DNA of 64,000 nucleotides from Ottowia massiliensis (GCF_900240305.1 NZ_LT964854.1:1116001-1180000); one strand, 5' to 3'; positions 17,859-28,419 are shown, counted from the stretch's first letter. Notes: generated from the sequence alone by a model not told the origin. Numbers and translations: made by a program.

Positions 17859-18202
17859 TGGAAGTCATTCTGGCCATCGTCATCGGCGTGCTGGGCGGCT
17901 CCGGCGTGTGGCTGGTGCTGCGGCCGCGCACGTTTCAGGTACTCATGGGGCTGTCGCTGCTGTCGTATGCCGTCAATCTGTTCATTTTTGCCATGGGCAG
18001 CCTGCTGCTGGCGCGCGAGCCGATCGTGCAGGCGGGCGTCGCGCCCACGCTGGAGAACTACACCGACCCGCTGCCGCAATCGCTGGTGCTCACGGCCATC
18101 GTCATCGGCTTTGCCACATCGGCGCTGTTTCTGGTAGTGATGATGGCCCTGCGCGGCCTGACCGGAAACGATCACGTGGACGGGCAGGAGAGGGACGGCT
18201 GA
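17858..18202 (+). CDS. mrpC: Mrp antiporter subunit C
   Basis: 114 residues, three TM helices, NuoK-like. The SYAVNLFIFAMGSLL helix is typical. The gene overlaps mrpA and mrpD by one base each (TGATG), implying coupled translation and fixed stoichiometry. Confidence 0.93.
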   Translation: MEVILAIVIGVLGGSGVWLVLRPRTFQVLMGLSLLSYAVNLFIFAMGSLLLAREPIVQAGVAPTLENYTDPLPQSLVLTAIVIGFATSALFLVVMMALRGLTGNDHVDGQERDG

Positions 18203-20064
18203 TGGATGCGCTGATTGCCCGCTTGATGCCGCATCTGATCGTGATGCCCGTGCTGCTGCCGCTGGGCACGGCGGCGCTCATGCTGCTGCTCGGGCCGCAG
18301 CGCAGGCCGCTGAAGGCCGTGGTGAACGTGGCTTCGTGCCTGCTGGGGCTGTGCGTGTCGCTGGCGCTGCTGCGCTGGACGCTGACCGAGGGCGGCGCAG
18401 CGGCAGTGGGCATTTACATGCCTTCCAACTGGCCCGTGCCTTACGGCATCGTGCTGGTGCTGGACCGGCTCTCGGCCATGATGCTGGCGCTGACTTCGCT
18501 GCTGGCGCTGGCGGCGGTGCTTTATTCGTCGGCGCGCTGGCACAAGGCGGGGGTGTATTTCCACCCGCTGTTCCAGTTGCAGGTGATGGGCCTGTCGGGG
18601 GCTTTTCTCACGGGCGACTTGTTCAACCTGTTCGTTTTCTTCGAGATCATGCTCACGGCCTCCTACGGCCTGCTGCTGCATGGCTCCAGCCCGGCGCGGG
18701 TGCGCGCGGGGCTGCACTACATCGCCGTCAATCTGATGGCTTCCACGCTGTTTCTCATCGGCATTGCCATGCTCTATGGCGTGACGGGCACGCTGAATCT
18801 GGCTGACATGGCCATGATGGTGCCCGCCATCGCCGAAGACGACCGGGGCCTGCTGCACGCGGGTGCGGCCATCATGGCCATTGCCTTTTTGGTCAAGGCG
18901 GCGGCCTGGCCGCTCAATTTCTGGCTGCCAGCGGCCTACTCCAGCGCCGCCGCGCCGGTGGCTGCGCTCTTTGCCATCATGACCAAGCTGGGCGTGTATG
19001 CCGTGCTGCGTGTGTGGACGCTGCTGTTTCCGGCCAGCGCGGGCGTATCGGCCCTGTTTGGCGGCGATCTGCTCATCTGGATGGGGCTGGCGACGGTTGC
19101 CTTCGGGGCCATTGGCGTTTTGGCCACGCAGCAGCTGGCGCGCATGACGGCGTTTGCCGCCATCCTGTCATCAGGCACGCTGCTGGCGGCCATTGGCTTT
19201 GGCCAGCCTGCCGTGACGGGCGCGGCGCTGTATTACGCCTTCAGCTCCACGCTGGCGATTGCGGCGCTGTTTTTGCTGATTGAGCTGGTCAAGCGCGCCA
19301 GCGAGAGCGAAGAGCAGATTGCCCTGATCAGCGACACGGTTTTCGAAGAAGACGAGGCTTTTGCCGACTACCAGGCCAGCCCCGCCTCGCTGCCCGACGT
19401 GAATCTGGACGATGACGAGCAGGCGCTGATTGGCCGCGCCATTCCCTTCGCCATGGCGTTTCTGGGCCTGTCGTTCGCGCTTTGCGCCTTGCTGATTGCG
19501 GGGCTGCCGCCGCTGTCGGGCTTCATTGGCAAGTTCGCCATGCTCACGGCGCTGCTTCAGCCAGCGGGCATGGGCGCGGCCATGCCAGAGGCTGCCAGCC
19601 TGCCGGTTGATGAAGCCGCAGGTCTGTCCGCCAGCCTGCCTGTTGACACAGCGGCCGCCTTGCCGGGCATGGCTGAAGCGGCGGGCGTGCCAGTGGCCGC
19701 CTGGACCTTCATGGCGCTGCTGATTGCGGGCGGGCTGCTGTCCACCATTGCGCTTTCCCGCGCGGGCATCCGCCTGTTCTGGGCGCCGCAGGGCAGGCCG
19801 GCGCCGCGCCTGCGGGTGATCGAGACGCTGCCCATTGCCGCGCTGCTGCTGGTGACAGTGGTCATGGTGTGGCAGGCGCAGCCCGTCATGCAGTTCGCGC
19901 ACTGGGCCGCGCAAGGGCTGCACGAGCCGCGCAACTACATCAACACCGTGATCGGCACGCGCCCCGTGCCTTCGCCCGGCGAGACGGACGGCGCCGGCGA
20001 AGAACTGGGCGGCCAGGCGCTGCCTGACAACGCCCCCGCGCCCGCAGAGGAGGCGCAGCCATGA
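18202..20064 (+). CDS. mrpD: Mrp antiporter subunit D
   Basis: 620 residues, NuoM/NuoN-like proton channel. The true start MDALIARL overlaps the mrpC stop; a longer open frame upstream is only a shadow of mrpA/C. TM core includes FEIMLTASYGLLLHG and the lysine of AFLVKAAAWPLNFWLPAAY. Two soluble insertions stand out: an acidic loop (ISDTVFEEDEAFADYQASP, near 380) and an Ala/Pro loop near 455-495 with a repeated ASLPVD unit. The C-terminal tail is acidic. Confidence 0.94.
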   Translation: MDALIARLMPHLIVMPVLLPLGTAALMLLLGPQRRPLKAVVNVASCLLGLCVSLALLRWTLTEGGAAAVGIYMPSNWPVPYGIVLVLDRLSAMMLALTSLLALAAVLYSSARWHKAGVYFHPLFQLQVMGLSGAFLTGDLFNLFVFFEIMLTASYGLLLHGSSPARVRAGLHYIAVNLMASTLFLIGIAMLYGVTGTLNLADMAMMVPAIAEDDRGLLHAGAAIMAIAFLVKAAAWPLNFWLPAAYSSAAAPVAALFAIMTKLGVYAVLRVWTLLFPASAGVSALFGGDLLIWMGLATVAFGAIGVLATQQLARMTAFAAILSSGTLLAAIGFGQPAVTGAALYYAFSSTLAIAALFLLIELVKRASESEEQIALISDTVFEEDEAFADYQASPASLPDVNLDDDEQALIGRAIPFAMAFLGLSFALCALLIAGLPPLSGFIGKFAMLTALLQPAGMGAAMPEAASLPVDEAAGLSASLPVDTAAALPGMAEAAGVPVAAWTFMALLIAGGLLSTIALSRAGIRLFWAPQGRPAPRLRVIETLPIAALLLVTVVMVWQAQPVMQFAHWAAQGLHEPRNYINTVIGTRPVPSPGETDGAGEELGGQALPDNAPAPAEEAQP

Positions 20065-20558
20065 TGCGCAAGCTGCTGCCCGCCCCGCTGCTGTCGCTGG
20101 CCCTGCTGGTCATGTGGCTGCTGCTGGTGCGCTCCTACACCCTGGGGCAGGTGCTGCTGGGCGCGCTGGCGGGCTGGGCCATGCCCTGGTTCTTCGCCTC
20201 GCTGCGCCCGCACCGCCCGCGCATTCGCAGGCCCCTCGTGCTGGCCCGCTACATCCTCACCGTGGGCTGGGACGTGCTGCTGTCCAACCTGCAAGTGCTG
20301 CGCGGCGTGCTGCGCGTCTCGGCCCGCGCGCCCGCGCAGGATGGCTTTGTCATCATCCCCTTGCAGTTGCGCGACCCTTCCGCACTGGCGGCGCTGGCCA
20401 TGGTCACCACCGTCGTGCCCGGCACGGTGTGGTGCGAGATGGCGCGCGATGGCAGCGCCTTGCTGCTGCACGTGTGGGACCTGGAGGACAAAGCCGCCTT
20501 CATCGCCCACTACAAACAGCGCTACGAGCAGCCGCTGATCGAGATTTTTGAATCATGA
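20061..20558 (+). CDS. mrpE: Mrp antiporter subunit E
   Basis: 165 residues. N-terminal TM pair (about 10-45) then a cytoplasmic domain with TTVVPGTVWCEM, the MnhE signature (family: T-x-x-P-G-T). Overlaps mrpD and mrpF by four bases each (ATGA). Confidence 0.93.
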   Translation: MMRKLLPAPLLSLALLVMWLLLVRSYTLGQVLLGALAGWAMPWFFASLRPHRPRIRRPLVLARYILTVGWDVLLSNLQVLRGVLRVSARAPAQDGFVIIPLQLRDPSALAALAMVTTVVPGTVWCEMARDGSALLLHVWDLEDKAAFIAHYKQRYEQPLIEIFES

Positions 20559-20833
20559 ATCCCCTGCTTCACGGCTCCATCCTCGCCACCTTGTTCGCCT
20601 ATGGCCTGGCCATGCTGCTATGCCTGTGGCGGCTGCTGCGCGGCCCGCGCGCGCAAGACCGCGTGCTGGCGCTGGACACCATTTACGCCATCGGCATGCT
20701 CATCGTGCTGGTTGCGGGCATCCGCTACGCCAGCCAGATGTACTTTGAGGCGGCGCTGCTGATTGCCCTGTTCGGCTTCGTCGGCACGGCTGCCATGGCC
20801 AAGTTCTTGCTGCGCGGCGAGGTCATCGAATGA
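20555..20833 (+). CDS. mrpF: Mrp antiporter subunit F
   Basis: 92 residues with three TM helices and the RGPRAQDRVLALDT loop characteristic of MnhF. Four-base overlaps with mrpE and mrpG. Confidence 0.93.
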   Translation: MNPLLHGSILATLFAYGLAMLLCLWRLLRGPRAQDRVLALDTIYAIGMLIVLVAGIRYASQMYFEAALLIALFGFVGTAAMAKFLLRGEVIE

Positions 20834-21231
20834 GCGCCGCTGCCCTGCCCGTGCCTTTGTGGGCCGAAATCCTGGTGTCGCTGCTGCTGCTGGCCAGCGC
20901 CGTTTTCACGCTGGCCGCCGCCATTGGCCTGGTGCGCCTGCAAAGCTTTTTCCAGCGCATGCATCCGCCCGCGCTCATCTATACGGGCGCAGCCTGGTGC
21001 GTCACCCTGGCTTCCATCACCTACTTTTCAGCGCAGGGGCACGGCCTGGTGCTGCATGTGTGGATCATCATCATCTTGCTGTCCATCACGGTGCCCATCG
21101 CCACGGTGCTGCTCGCTCGCGCAGCGCTTTTTCGCAACCGGCAAGAACGCTTGGCGGGCACGCCCCTGCCGCTGCAACCGATGGTGGAGCCCAGCCTGGC
21201 TGAGGGCGAAAGCGCCGATCCTCAAACATGA
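20830..21231 (+). CDS. mrpG: Mrp antiporter subunit G
   Basis: 133 residues, three TM helices; AIGLVRLQSFFQRMHPPALI is the MnhG signature. Last gene of the operon. No clear intrinsic terminator follows, and the ComEA-like gene starts 146 bp later. Confidence 0.93.
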   Translation: MSAAALPVPLWAEILVSLLLLASAVFTLAAAIGLVRLQSFFQRMHPPALIYTGAAWCVTLASITYFSAQGHGLVLHVWIIIILLSITVPIATVLLARAALFRNRQERLAGTPLPLQPMVEPSLAEGESADPQT

Positions 21232-21377
21232 AATGGCGCAAAGCAGGCGCTGGCGCGGCAATTCATCCGCCACGCCGGGCGGGCACGGCGGCTCGCCTAC
21301 ACTGCCCGCGCGTGCGCAAAAGCACGCACTTGAAAGCACGCACTTTTTCTCCCTCTTTTTCTTGAAAGGAACGCACC

Positions 21378-21755
21378 GTGTTCAAAAAACTGCTGCTCCT
21401 GGGCGCCATGCTCTGCTGCTCCTCCCTGTTTGCCGCAGACGTCAATACAGCCACTGCCGCCGAGCTGGACGCGATCAAGGGCATCGGCCCAGCCATGTCC
21501 GCCCGCATCATGAGCGAGCGCGAAAAAGCCCCGTTCAAGGACTGGGAAGATTTCAAAACCCGCGTCAAGGGCGTTGGCGACAAAAACGCAGCCAAGCTCT
21601 CTGACGCCGGGCTGACCGTGGGCGGCGGCGCTTACCCGCAAGCCAAGGCGGCCGCCCCGGCCGCTGCGGAAAAGCCTGCCGCCGAAGGCCGGAAGGGGAA
21701 GAAAGCCGAGAAGGCGGCCAAGGCTGAAAAACCAGCCGAATCGGCCAAGCCGTAA
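21378..21755 (+). CDS. ComEA-like helix-hairpin-helix protein
   Basis: 125 residues. Signal peptide (MFKKLLLLGAMLCCSSLFAA), a ComEA-type double helix-hairpin-helix domain (about 21-78: VNTATAAELDAIKGIGPAMS), then a Lys/Ala/Pro-rich tail (about 85-125) reminiscent of histone H1 tails. Such secreted proteins bind DNA without sequence specificity and in competent species pull DNA into the periplasm. No other competence gene is adjacent, so a role in uptake is inference. AAAGGA precedes the start. Confidence 0.88.
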   Translation: MFKKLLLLGAMLCCSSLFAADVNTATAAELDAIKGIGPAMSARIMSEREKAPFKDWEDFKTRVKGVGDKNAAKLSDAGLTVGGGAYPQAKAAAPAAAEKPAAEGRKGKKAEKAAKAEKPAESAKP

Positions 21756-21776
21756 AAACGGCCCTCTGCTCACGCA

Positions 21777-21801
21777 AAAAAGCCCGCACACGCGGGCTTT
21801 T
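21777..21801. terminator. Intrinsic terminator after the ComEA-like gene
   Basis: AGCCCGC-ACAC-GCGGGCT stem (21781-21798) with six A before and four T after, so it could act in both directions. Confidence 0.8.
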
Positions 21802-21913
21802 CCAATTGAAGGCAGAGCTGCAAATACTGACGCCACAAGGGCTTCCCAGCTTTTGCCTCTACCAACAAGCCACAGAAAGAGCGCGCCTGGCCCGGTAATG
21901 CACAGGCATAAAC

Positions 21914-21998
21914 TTAGCTCTTCTATTCATAGCAATAAGTCCTAGTCGAAACTGCGCGGAATGGCATTTCACCCCATCTTTATTCGCTCCTGTTTTTA
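21914..21998 (+). repeat. Family A intergenic repeat, copy 7
   Basis: TTAGCTCTTCTATTCATAGC left end, AATAAGTCCTAGTCGAAACT core, TTCGCTCCTGTTTTTAAT right end. Lies upstream of serC, same orientation as copy 8 downstream of serC. Confidence 0.85.
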
Positions 21999-22069
21999 AT
22001 GTGGACAGCAGACGCAGCCAGGCCGCGCAAACCTAGAATGCCCCTTTCTTCACTTCCTGCGATGCTGTC

Positions 22070-23215
22070 ATGACCCTGCCACGCCCTGCCGCCAAGCCCC
22101 GCTGCCCCCATTTTTCTTCCGGCCCTTGCGCCAAGCGCCCCGGCTACAGCCTTGCGGCGCTGGAGACGCAAACGCTGGGCCGCTCGCACCGCTCGGCCAT
22201 CGGCAAGCAGGCGCTGGCCAGGGCATGCAGCGAAACGCACCGCCTGCTGGGGCTGCCAGCCGACTGGCGCCTGGGCATCGTGCCCGCCTCGGACACCGGC
22301 GCAATGGAAATGGCCCTGTGGAGCCTGCTGGGGCCGCGCGGCGTGGACGCGCTCGGCTGGGAAACCTTTGGCCTGACCTGGGTGAAAGACGTGACGCAGC
22401 AGCTGAAGCTGCCCGACGTGCGCGTTTTCCAGGCCCCTTACGGCGAGCTGCCTGACCTGGCGCAAGTCGATTGCGACCGCGACGTGGTCTTTGCCTGGAA
22501 CGGCACCACCAGCGGCGTGTGCGTGCCCAATGGCGACTGGATTGCCGACGATCGCCAGGGCCTGACCCTTTGCGATGCGACCAGCGCCGCCTTTGCGATG
22601 GAGCTGCCCTGGCACAAGCTGGACGTGGCCACCTTCTCGTGGCAAAAGGCGCTGGGCGGCGAAGGCGCGCACGGCGTCATCGTGCTGTCGCCGCGCGCCG
22701 TGGCCCGGCTGCAAAGCTACACGCCGCCCTGGCCCATGCCCAAAATCTTCCGCATGACCACGCCCGACAAGCAAACGGGCGGCAACCAGCTCAACGAAGG
22801 CATCTTCCGGGGCGAAACCATCAACACCCCTTCCATGCTCTGCGTGGCCGACTGGCTGGACACCCTGGCCTGGGCCGAAGCGATGGGCGGCGTGCCCGCC
22901 CTGGCGGCCCGCAGCCGCCAGAGCCTGGCGCACATCGAGGCCTTTGTGGCGCAGCGCGACTGGATCAGCTTTCTGGCGCGCGATGCGGCCACGCGCTCAT
23001 GCACCAGCGTGTGCCTGAAGCTGGCGCTACCAGACGAGCAAGTCAAACAGCTGGCCAAACTGCTGCAAGACGAAGGCGTGGCCTACGACATCGGCTCCTA
23101 CAAAGACGCTCCCGTGGGCCTGCGCATCTGGTGCGGCGCCACCGTGGAGCCGGAAGATGTGCGCGTGCTGCTGCAATGGCTGGACTGGGGGCGCGCGCAG
23201 CTTGGTCAAGTGTGA
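22070..23215 (+). CDS. serC: Phosphoserine transaminase, alphaproteobacterial/Methanosarcina type
   Basis: 381 residues. PLP enzyme making phosphoserine from 3-phosphohydroxypyruvate in serine synthesis. Motifs HFSSGPCAKRPGYSLAALE, ALGRSHRSAIGKQAL-like (here TLGRSHRSAIGKQALAR), VPASDTGAMEMALWSLLG, and the PLP lysine in TFSWQKALGGEGAHG belong to the subfamily known from Alphaproteobacteria and Methanosarcina, not the E. coli-type SerC usual in Burkholderiales. It stands alone between two same-direction family A repeats, suggesting acquisition. No gyrA, pheA or aroF-like neighbours, which commonly accompany serC in this order. Confidence 0.9.
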   Translation: MTLPRPAAKPRCPHFSSGPCAKRPGYSLAALETQTLGRSHRSAIGKQALARACSETHRLLGLPADWRLGIVPASDTGAMEMALWSLLGPRGVDALGWETFGLTWVKDVTQQLKLPDVRVFQAPYGELPDLAQVDCDRDVVFAWNGTTSGVCVPNGDWIADDRQGLTLCDATSAAFAMELPWHKLDVATFSWQKALGGEGAHGVIVLSPRAVARLQSYTPPWPMPKIFRMTTPDKQTGGNQLNEGIFRGETINTPSMLCVADWLDTLAWAEAMGGVPALAARSRQSLAHIEAFVAQRDWISFLARDAATRSCTSVCLKLALPDEQVKQLAKLLQDEGVAYDIGSYKDAPVGLRIWCGATVEPEDVRVLLQWLDWGRAQLGQV

Positions 23216-23273
23216 GCGGCGCATGCGCAAGACGGCGGCGCGGCGCTGTCTTGCGCCGCTCACCCCCTTCATT

Positions 23274-23355
23274 CGCTCTTTTATCAAGAGCAAGATGTCC
23301 TAGTGAAACCTGCGCAAGGCGTCTTTTTGCCCCTTCAAATCAGCTCCTGTTTTTG
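23274..23355 (+). repeat. Family A intergenic repeat, copy 8
   Basis: CGCTCTTTTATCAAGAGCAA left end, GATGTCCTAGTGAAACCTG core, AATCAGCTCCTGTTTTTGA right end. Confidence 0.85.
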
Positions 23356-23391
23356 ATGCTCCTCGAGCTGGCCGCCGGATTGGGCTGAAGG

Positions 23392-24228
23392 CTAGGGCGC
23401 GCGCAGCGCCGCCGCGTGGTGCGCCATGTGATCGGCCATGAAGCTGGCCATGAAGTAGTAGCTGTGGTCATGGCCCGCGTGCATGCGCAGCGTGAGCGGG
23501 TGGCCCGCCCGCTCGCAGGCGGCTTGCAGCAAATCGGGCCGCAGCTGGGGCAGAAATTCATCCGCCTCGCCCTGATCGACCAGCAGCGGCAGGCGCTCGC
23601 CCAAAGGCTGGGCGATGAGGGCCGTGGCATCGTGCGCCAGCCAGGCGGCGGGGTTATCGCCCAGATAGGCGGCAAACGCCTTGCGCCCCCAGGGCGCTTG
23701 CGCGGCGGCGCAAATGGGCGCGAAGGCGCTCACGCTGCGATAGCGCCCTGAATGCCGCAGCGCCAGCGTGATGGCCCCGTGCCCGCCCATGCTGTGGCCG
23801 CTGATGCCGCGCACGGGCAGCGCGGCAAAGTGCCGCTCCACCAGCGCGGGCAGCTCCTGCGCCACGTAATCTTCCATGCGGAAATGCGCGGCCCAGGGCG
23901 CTTGCGTGGCGTTCACGTAAAAGCCCGCGCCCTGGCCCAGGTCATAGGCCGCGTCATCCGGCACGCCAGCGCCGCGCGGGCTGGTATCGGGCGCCACCAC
24001 GATCAGCCCGTGCTGCGCCGCCCACTGCTGCGCCCCGGCCTTGGTGATGAAGTTCTGCTCGGTGCAGGTCAGCCCCGAAAGCCAATACAAAACCGGGCAT
24101 TTTTCTCCCGCCAATGCCGCTGGCGGCAGGTAAATGCCGAATTTCATGGGCGTGCCCGTGCTGTCGGAGTCGTGCTGCCAGACTTCCTGGCGGCCGCCAA
24201 AACTGGCGTGCTGTTCAAGGCGTTGCAT
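23392..24228 (-). CDS. fghA: S-formylglutathione hydrolase
   Basis: 278 residues from MQRLEQHASFGGRQ, the conserved FGH N-terminus; a 296-residue form from an upstream codon is less likely. Alpha/beta hydrolase with the nucleophile in GISGHSMGGHGAITL. It releases formate and glutathione, the second step of formaldehyde detoxification. Lies 95 bp downstream of adhC on the same strand; the pair forms the pathway. Confidence 0.95.
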   Translation of the reverse strand: MQRLEQHASFGGRQEVWQHDSDSTGTPMKFGIYLPPAALAGEKCPVLYWLSGLTCTEQNFITKAGAQQWAAQHGLIVVAPDTSPRGAGVPDDAAYDLGQGAGFYVNATQAPWAAHFRMEDYVAQELPALVERHFAALPVRGISGHSMGGHGAITLALRHSGRYRSVSAFAPICAAAQAPWGRKAFAAYLGDNPAAWLAHDATALIAQPLGERLPLLVDQGEADEFLPQLRPDLLQAACERAGHPLTLRMHAGHDHSYYFMASFMADHMAHHAAALRAP

Positions 24229-24323
24229 GATGGTTTTTCCTGATTTGGCGTGTTTTTCAGAAACCGCGCTTAATAGGTTCATTCATATTGATTCAAATAA
24301 CATGAATCGCGCAAATGGCGAAA

Positions 24324-25433
<1,110 letters not shown>

Positions 25434-25579
25434 GGCCTGGCTCTCCTGTGAATGATGGGGAGCGGGCAGTGTAGGCCCCGCCGCCCGGACTGGCGCGAGA
25501 GAAGGCGGGCGATGAAACAGACGGGCAAACAGGCGCGGGAGACAGACGCGAAATAGGCGAGAGAGGGCGGGCCGCGTGG

Positions 25580-26749
25580 TCAGTCTATGTCGCAGGCCGT
25601 GCCGTTTTGCAGGCGGCGGGCGCGGTCATGCGTGTCGGGGTGGGTGCTGAACCAGTTGTCACCGCCGGGGGCCGGAGAGTCGGCTGGTTTGCGCCGTTCA
25701 GGCTGGTTTTCAGGTTTGGGGGCCTGGCCCGCCTTGCGGGATGGGGAGGGCGCGGGCGGCTTGTCGTTCCATTTTTCAGCGGCCAGCAGCAGCGTGCCCA
25801 GCGGGGCGGCGGGCATGTGCAGCGCGTGCAGCAGGCGCTGGGCGTAGCAGTCGGCTTCGCGTTCGTGGCTGCGGCTGTAGGAGGTGGCGGCCAGCAGCGT
25901 GGTGGCGGAAGCGGTGACGGTGGGCAAGTCGCCCAGCGCGAAGCCCAGGCCCAGGCCGATAACGCTTTGCTCCAGCACGGAGCGGGTGCCGTGACGGTGC
26001 TGCACGTGGCCGATTTCATGGGCGAGCACGCCCATGAGCGCTTCGTCGCCCGCGCCGGGGGTGCTGCCGGCCAGTTCCACCATCGCGTCGGTCATGACGA
26101 TGGCGCCGCCGGGCATGGCGAAGGCGTTGGGCGGCATGCCGGAGCGAAAGCGCAGCTCCAGCGGGGGCGCGTAGCCGCTGTAGTGGTGCAGGGCGGCGTC
26201 TTGCTGCACGGCGGCGGCCAGGCGGGCGAATTGCGCTTGCAGCTCAGCCTGGCGCGCGGGCGGGATTTTGCTGGGCTTGAGATAGCCGCCGTCCAGCTGA
26301 TCAAGCACTTGCCGGGTGACTTGCCGCTCCCAGGCCAGCGGCACGGCGCGCGTCAGATGGCGGGCGGCCCAGGGCGTGCCGTGGTGGTAGAAGGTCCACA
26401 GCCCCGCGCCCACGAGCAGCAGCATGCCCAGCAGCGCGGGCCAGCGCGTTTGCATTTTCTCGGCCAGCGTGGGCCGCCCGCCAGCAGCGGCCAAGGCGGC
26501 CTGCCAGGCGGCGGGATCGTGCACTTGCAGGCTGCCGTGAGGCCCCAAGTCGATGGAGAGGGTTTCGGGCGTGCGGCGCGCGCTCCAGCGTTCGGGCCAC
26601 TGCACGTCTTTGCGGGGCACGGCAAAGGGCGCGCCGCCTTCGGGGCGCAGCCACAGCACGGGGCCTTGCGGACTGGCCTGAAGCAGCGCCTGCGCGGGCC
26701 GCGCGCGGGTGCTGCGGCCATCGAACCAGTGAACGTTCAAGGGGGGCAT
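25580..26749 (-). CDS. M48-family metalloprotease, membrane-anchored
   Basis: 389 residues. One TM helix near 105-125 (ALLGMLLLVGAGLWTFY); zinc motif HEIGHVQHRHG at about 240, with the third ligand in SRSHEREADCYAQRLL. N-terminal about 95 residues form a separate small domain. The C-terminal tail (about 320-389) is Pro/Lys-rich before STHPDTHDRARRL, the usual M48 end. Eleven bases after the DUF898 gene, a pairing I recall as common in Betaproteobacteria; substrates unknown. Confidence 0.88.
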   Translation of the reverse strand: MPPLNVHWFDGRSTRARPAQALLQASPQGPVLWLRPEGGAPFAVPRKDVQWPERWSARRTPETLSIDLGPHGSLQVHDPAAWQAALAAAGGRPTLAEKMQTRWPALLGMLLLVGAGLWTFYHHGTPWAARHLTRAVPLAWERQVTRQVLDQLDGGYLKPSKIPPARQAELQAQFARLAAAVQQDAALHHYSGYAPPLELRFRSGMPPNAFAMPGGAIVMTDAMVELAGSTPGAGDEALMGVLAHEIGHVQHRHGTRSVLEQSVIGLGLGFALGDLPTVTASATTLLAATSYSRSHEREADCYAQRLLHALHMPAAPLGTLLLAAEKWNDKPPAPSPSRKAGQAPKPENQPERRKPADSPAPGGDNWFSTHPDTHDRARRLQNGTACDID

Positions 26750-26759
26750 TGCGGGGCGC

Positions 26760-28211
26760 TCAGATCAGATCCAGCCCCAGCACATCGGCCACGGCGTCGC
26801 CGAAAGCGCCTTGCTGGCGCACCATTTCACCGCTCACCTGGTCCAGCCCGCCGCGCACGTACAGCGTGACGGAATTGGCGCGCGCCGCGTATTCGCTGGC
26901 CACGGCATAGGGGCGGTAAAAGCCCAGGGTGAGCAGCGTCAGCAGCATGTTCCTGACGCACAGCCACACGTAGGCGCCAGTCTTGAGGCTGGTTTTGGAG
27001 CGGGCCATGCCGCCCAGCCCGGCGCCGTTCCACACCAGCTGGAACCGGCGCGCCACGCGGAAGGCGCGCGCGGGCACCGTGACGGCCACCACGAGCGTGA
27101 GGATGACCAGCGCCGCCATCACCAACATGCCAATGTTGCCGGGGCGCCCCCCGCCCGCCGCCGCTCCCATGATGCCCACAAAGGCAAGCGTCATCAGCAC
27201 CCAGGCGGCCACCATGCCGATGGCGCCGATGATGCCTATCTGCACGTACATCACCACCCACTCGCTGAAGGCCAGCCGCAGCCGCCCCGGCTGCTGACCC
27301 AGAAAGGCGCGCCGCACGCGCAGCACGCAGTAGTTGTATTCCAGCCGCATGAACGCCAGCCAGCCGCCCAGCACGGCCAGCAGCATGCCGCCCAGCGCCA
27401 GCATCATGTGTTCCGGCAGCTCCGGCTCGCGGGCATCGCCGGCGGGTTCATCGCCGGATTCGTCAAGCTCGCCAGATTCGCTCTCTCCGGCTTCGCTCTT
27501 GTCTGCGCCAGGTTCGCCGGATTCAGGCGCGCGCGCTTCAGCTGCATCGCCTTCTGGCGGCAGTCCGTCCGGCGTCGCAGCCTGCGGGCCGCTGCCGCTG
27601 GCAGCGGAATGAGATGCGGCAGAGGATGCCGCGCTGGCGGCCGTTTCTTTTCCGTCTTCCAGCACTGCGGCGGCGAAGCCCACGCCCATCATCAGCGCGC
27701 CCGCCAGCGCCAGCGGCCAGCTGGCCTTGTACACCTCGCCCCAGGTGGCGCGAAACGACATGCGCACCCCGCGCCAGCGCGTGCAGCCAAAGCGAAAACG
27801 CATGGCGCTGCCCCACAGAAACGGCAGCACCGCCAGAAAGGCTGCCCACAGCCCGATTGCCAGCTTCTGGAAGCCGAAGTGATTGGCCGCCTCGAACAGG
27901 CCGTAGAACGAGAGCATGACCACAAAGCCCAGAAACATGCGCCACGGCCTGCGCACCGAAAACTCCAGCGGGCTGCCCGCCACCTGCGTGTGCCCGTAAA
28001 AGTATTTGATGCTGCGGTAGCGCGCAAAGGGCGTGTACAGCCCCAGCGTGGCCAGCATCAGCAGCACATTGACGATCCACACCCTGAAATATTCGCTGCC
28101 CAGCCCCGTGAAGCGGACGGCATGGGCCTCAATGGCGGGGCGCTGCGCCGCCGCTGGCAAAGGCGGCGGCGCGAAGGACGGTGAAGGCGGCAATGGCGGT
28201 GTGACTGACAT
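26760..28211 (-). CDS. DUF898 (YjgN-like) membrane protein
   Basis: 483 residues with several TM helices. RFTGLGSEYFRVWIVNVLLM and ARYRSIKYFYGHTQVAGSPL are typical of the family. Between TM blocks sits a long hydrophilic insert (about 185-250) rich in Ser, Ala, Glu and Gly, with runs such as ESGEPGADKSEAGESESGE. Function of the family is unknown; the adjacent M48 protease suggests an envelope role. Confidence 0.85.
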   Translation of the reverse strand: MSVTPPLPPSPSFAPPPLPAAAQRPAIEAHAVRFTGLGSEYFRVWIVNVLLMLATLGLYTPFARYRSIKYFYGHTQVAGSPLEFSVRRPWRMFLGFVVMLSFYGLFEAANHFGFQKLAIGLWAAFLAVLPFLWGSAMRFRFGCTRWRGVRMSFRATWGEVYKASWPLALAGALMMGVGFAAAVLEDGKETAASAASSAASHSAASGSGPQAATPDGLPPEGDAAEARAPESGEPGADKSEAGESESGELDESGDEPAGDAREPELPEHMMLALGGMLLAVLGGWLAFMRLEYNYCVLRVRRAFLGQQPGRLRLAFSEWVVMYVQIGIIGAIGMVAAWVLMTLAFVGIMGAAAGGGRPGNIGMLVMAALVILTLVVAVTVPARAFRVARRFQLVWNGAGLGGMARSKTSLKTGAYVWLCVRNMLLTLLTLGFYRPYAVASEYAARANSVTLYVRGGLDQVSGEMVRQQGAFGDAVADVLGLDLI

Positions 28212-28419
28212 GGCTCAATTGTTTCATGAGGTGACGGTCACGCCCCTTCATGGCCAGGCCGTGAAAAAAGGAAAAGGCGGACCGCTACAGGCGGAGCGCG
28301 GCAATCCCAGGTGGCTATTCACTCGCCAGAGATTGTTCTCAGCGAATTTCTTCTCCATGGACATGCCGGAAGGCAAAAAGAATTTGATGGTTGGCCGCTG
28401 CCAGGACTTGCCGTAACCA

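Larger units (their letters stand above)
21756..22069. other. Spacer between ComEA-like gene and serC
   Basis: Holds the terminator at 21777-21801 and a family A repeat at 21914-21998. About 70 bp remain upstream of serC for its promoter; no clear -35/-10 pair seen. Confidence 0.6.
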
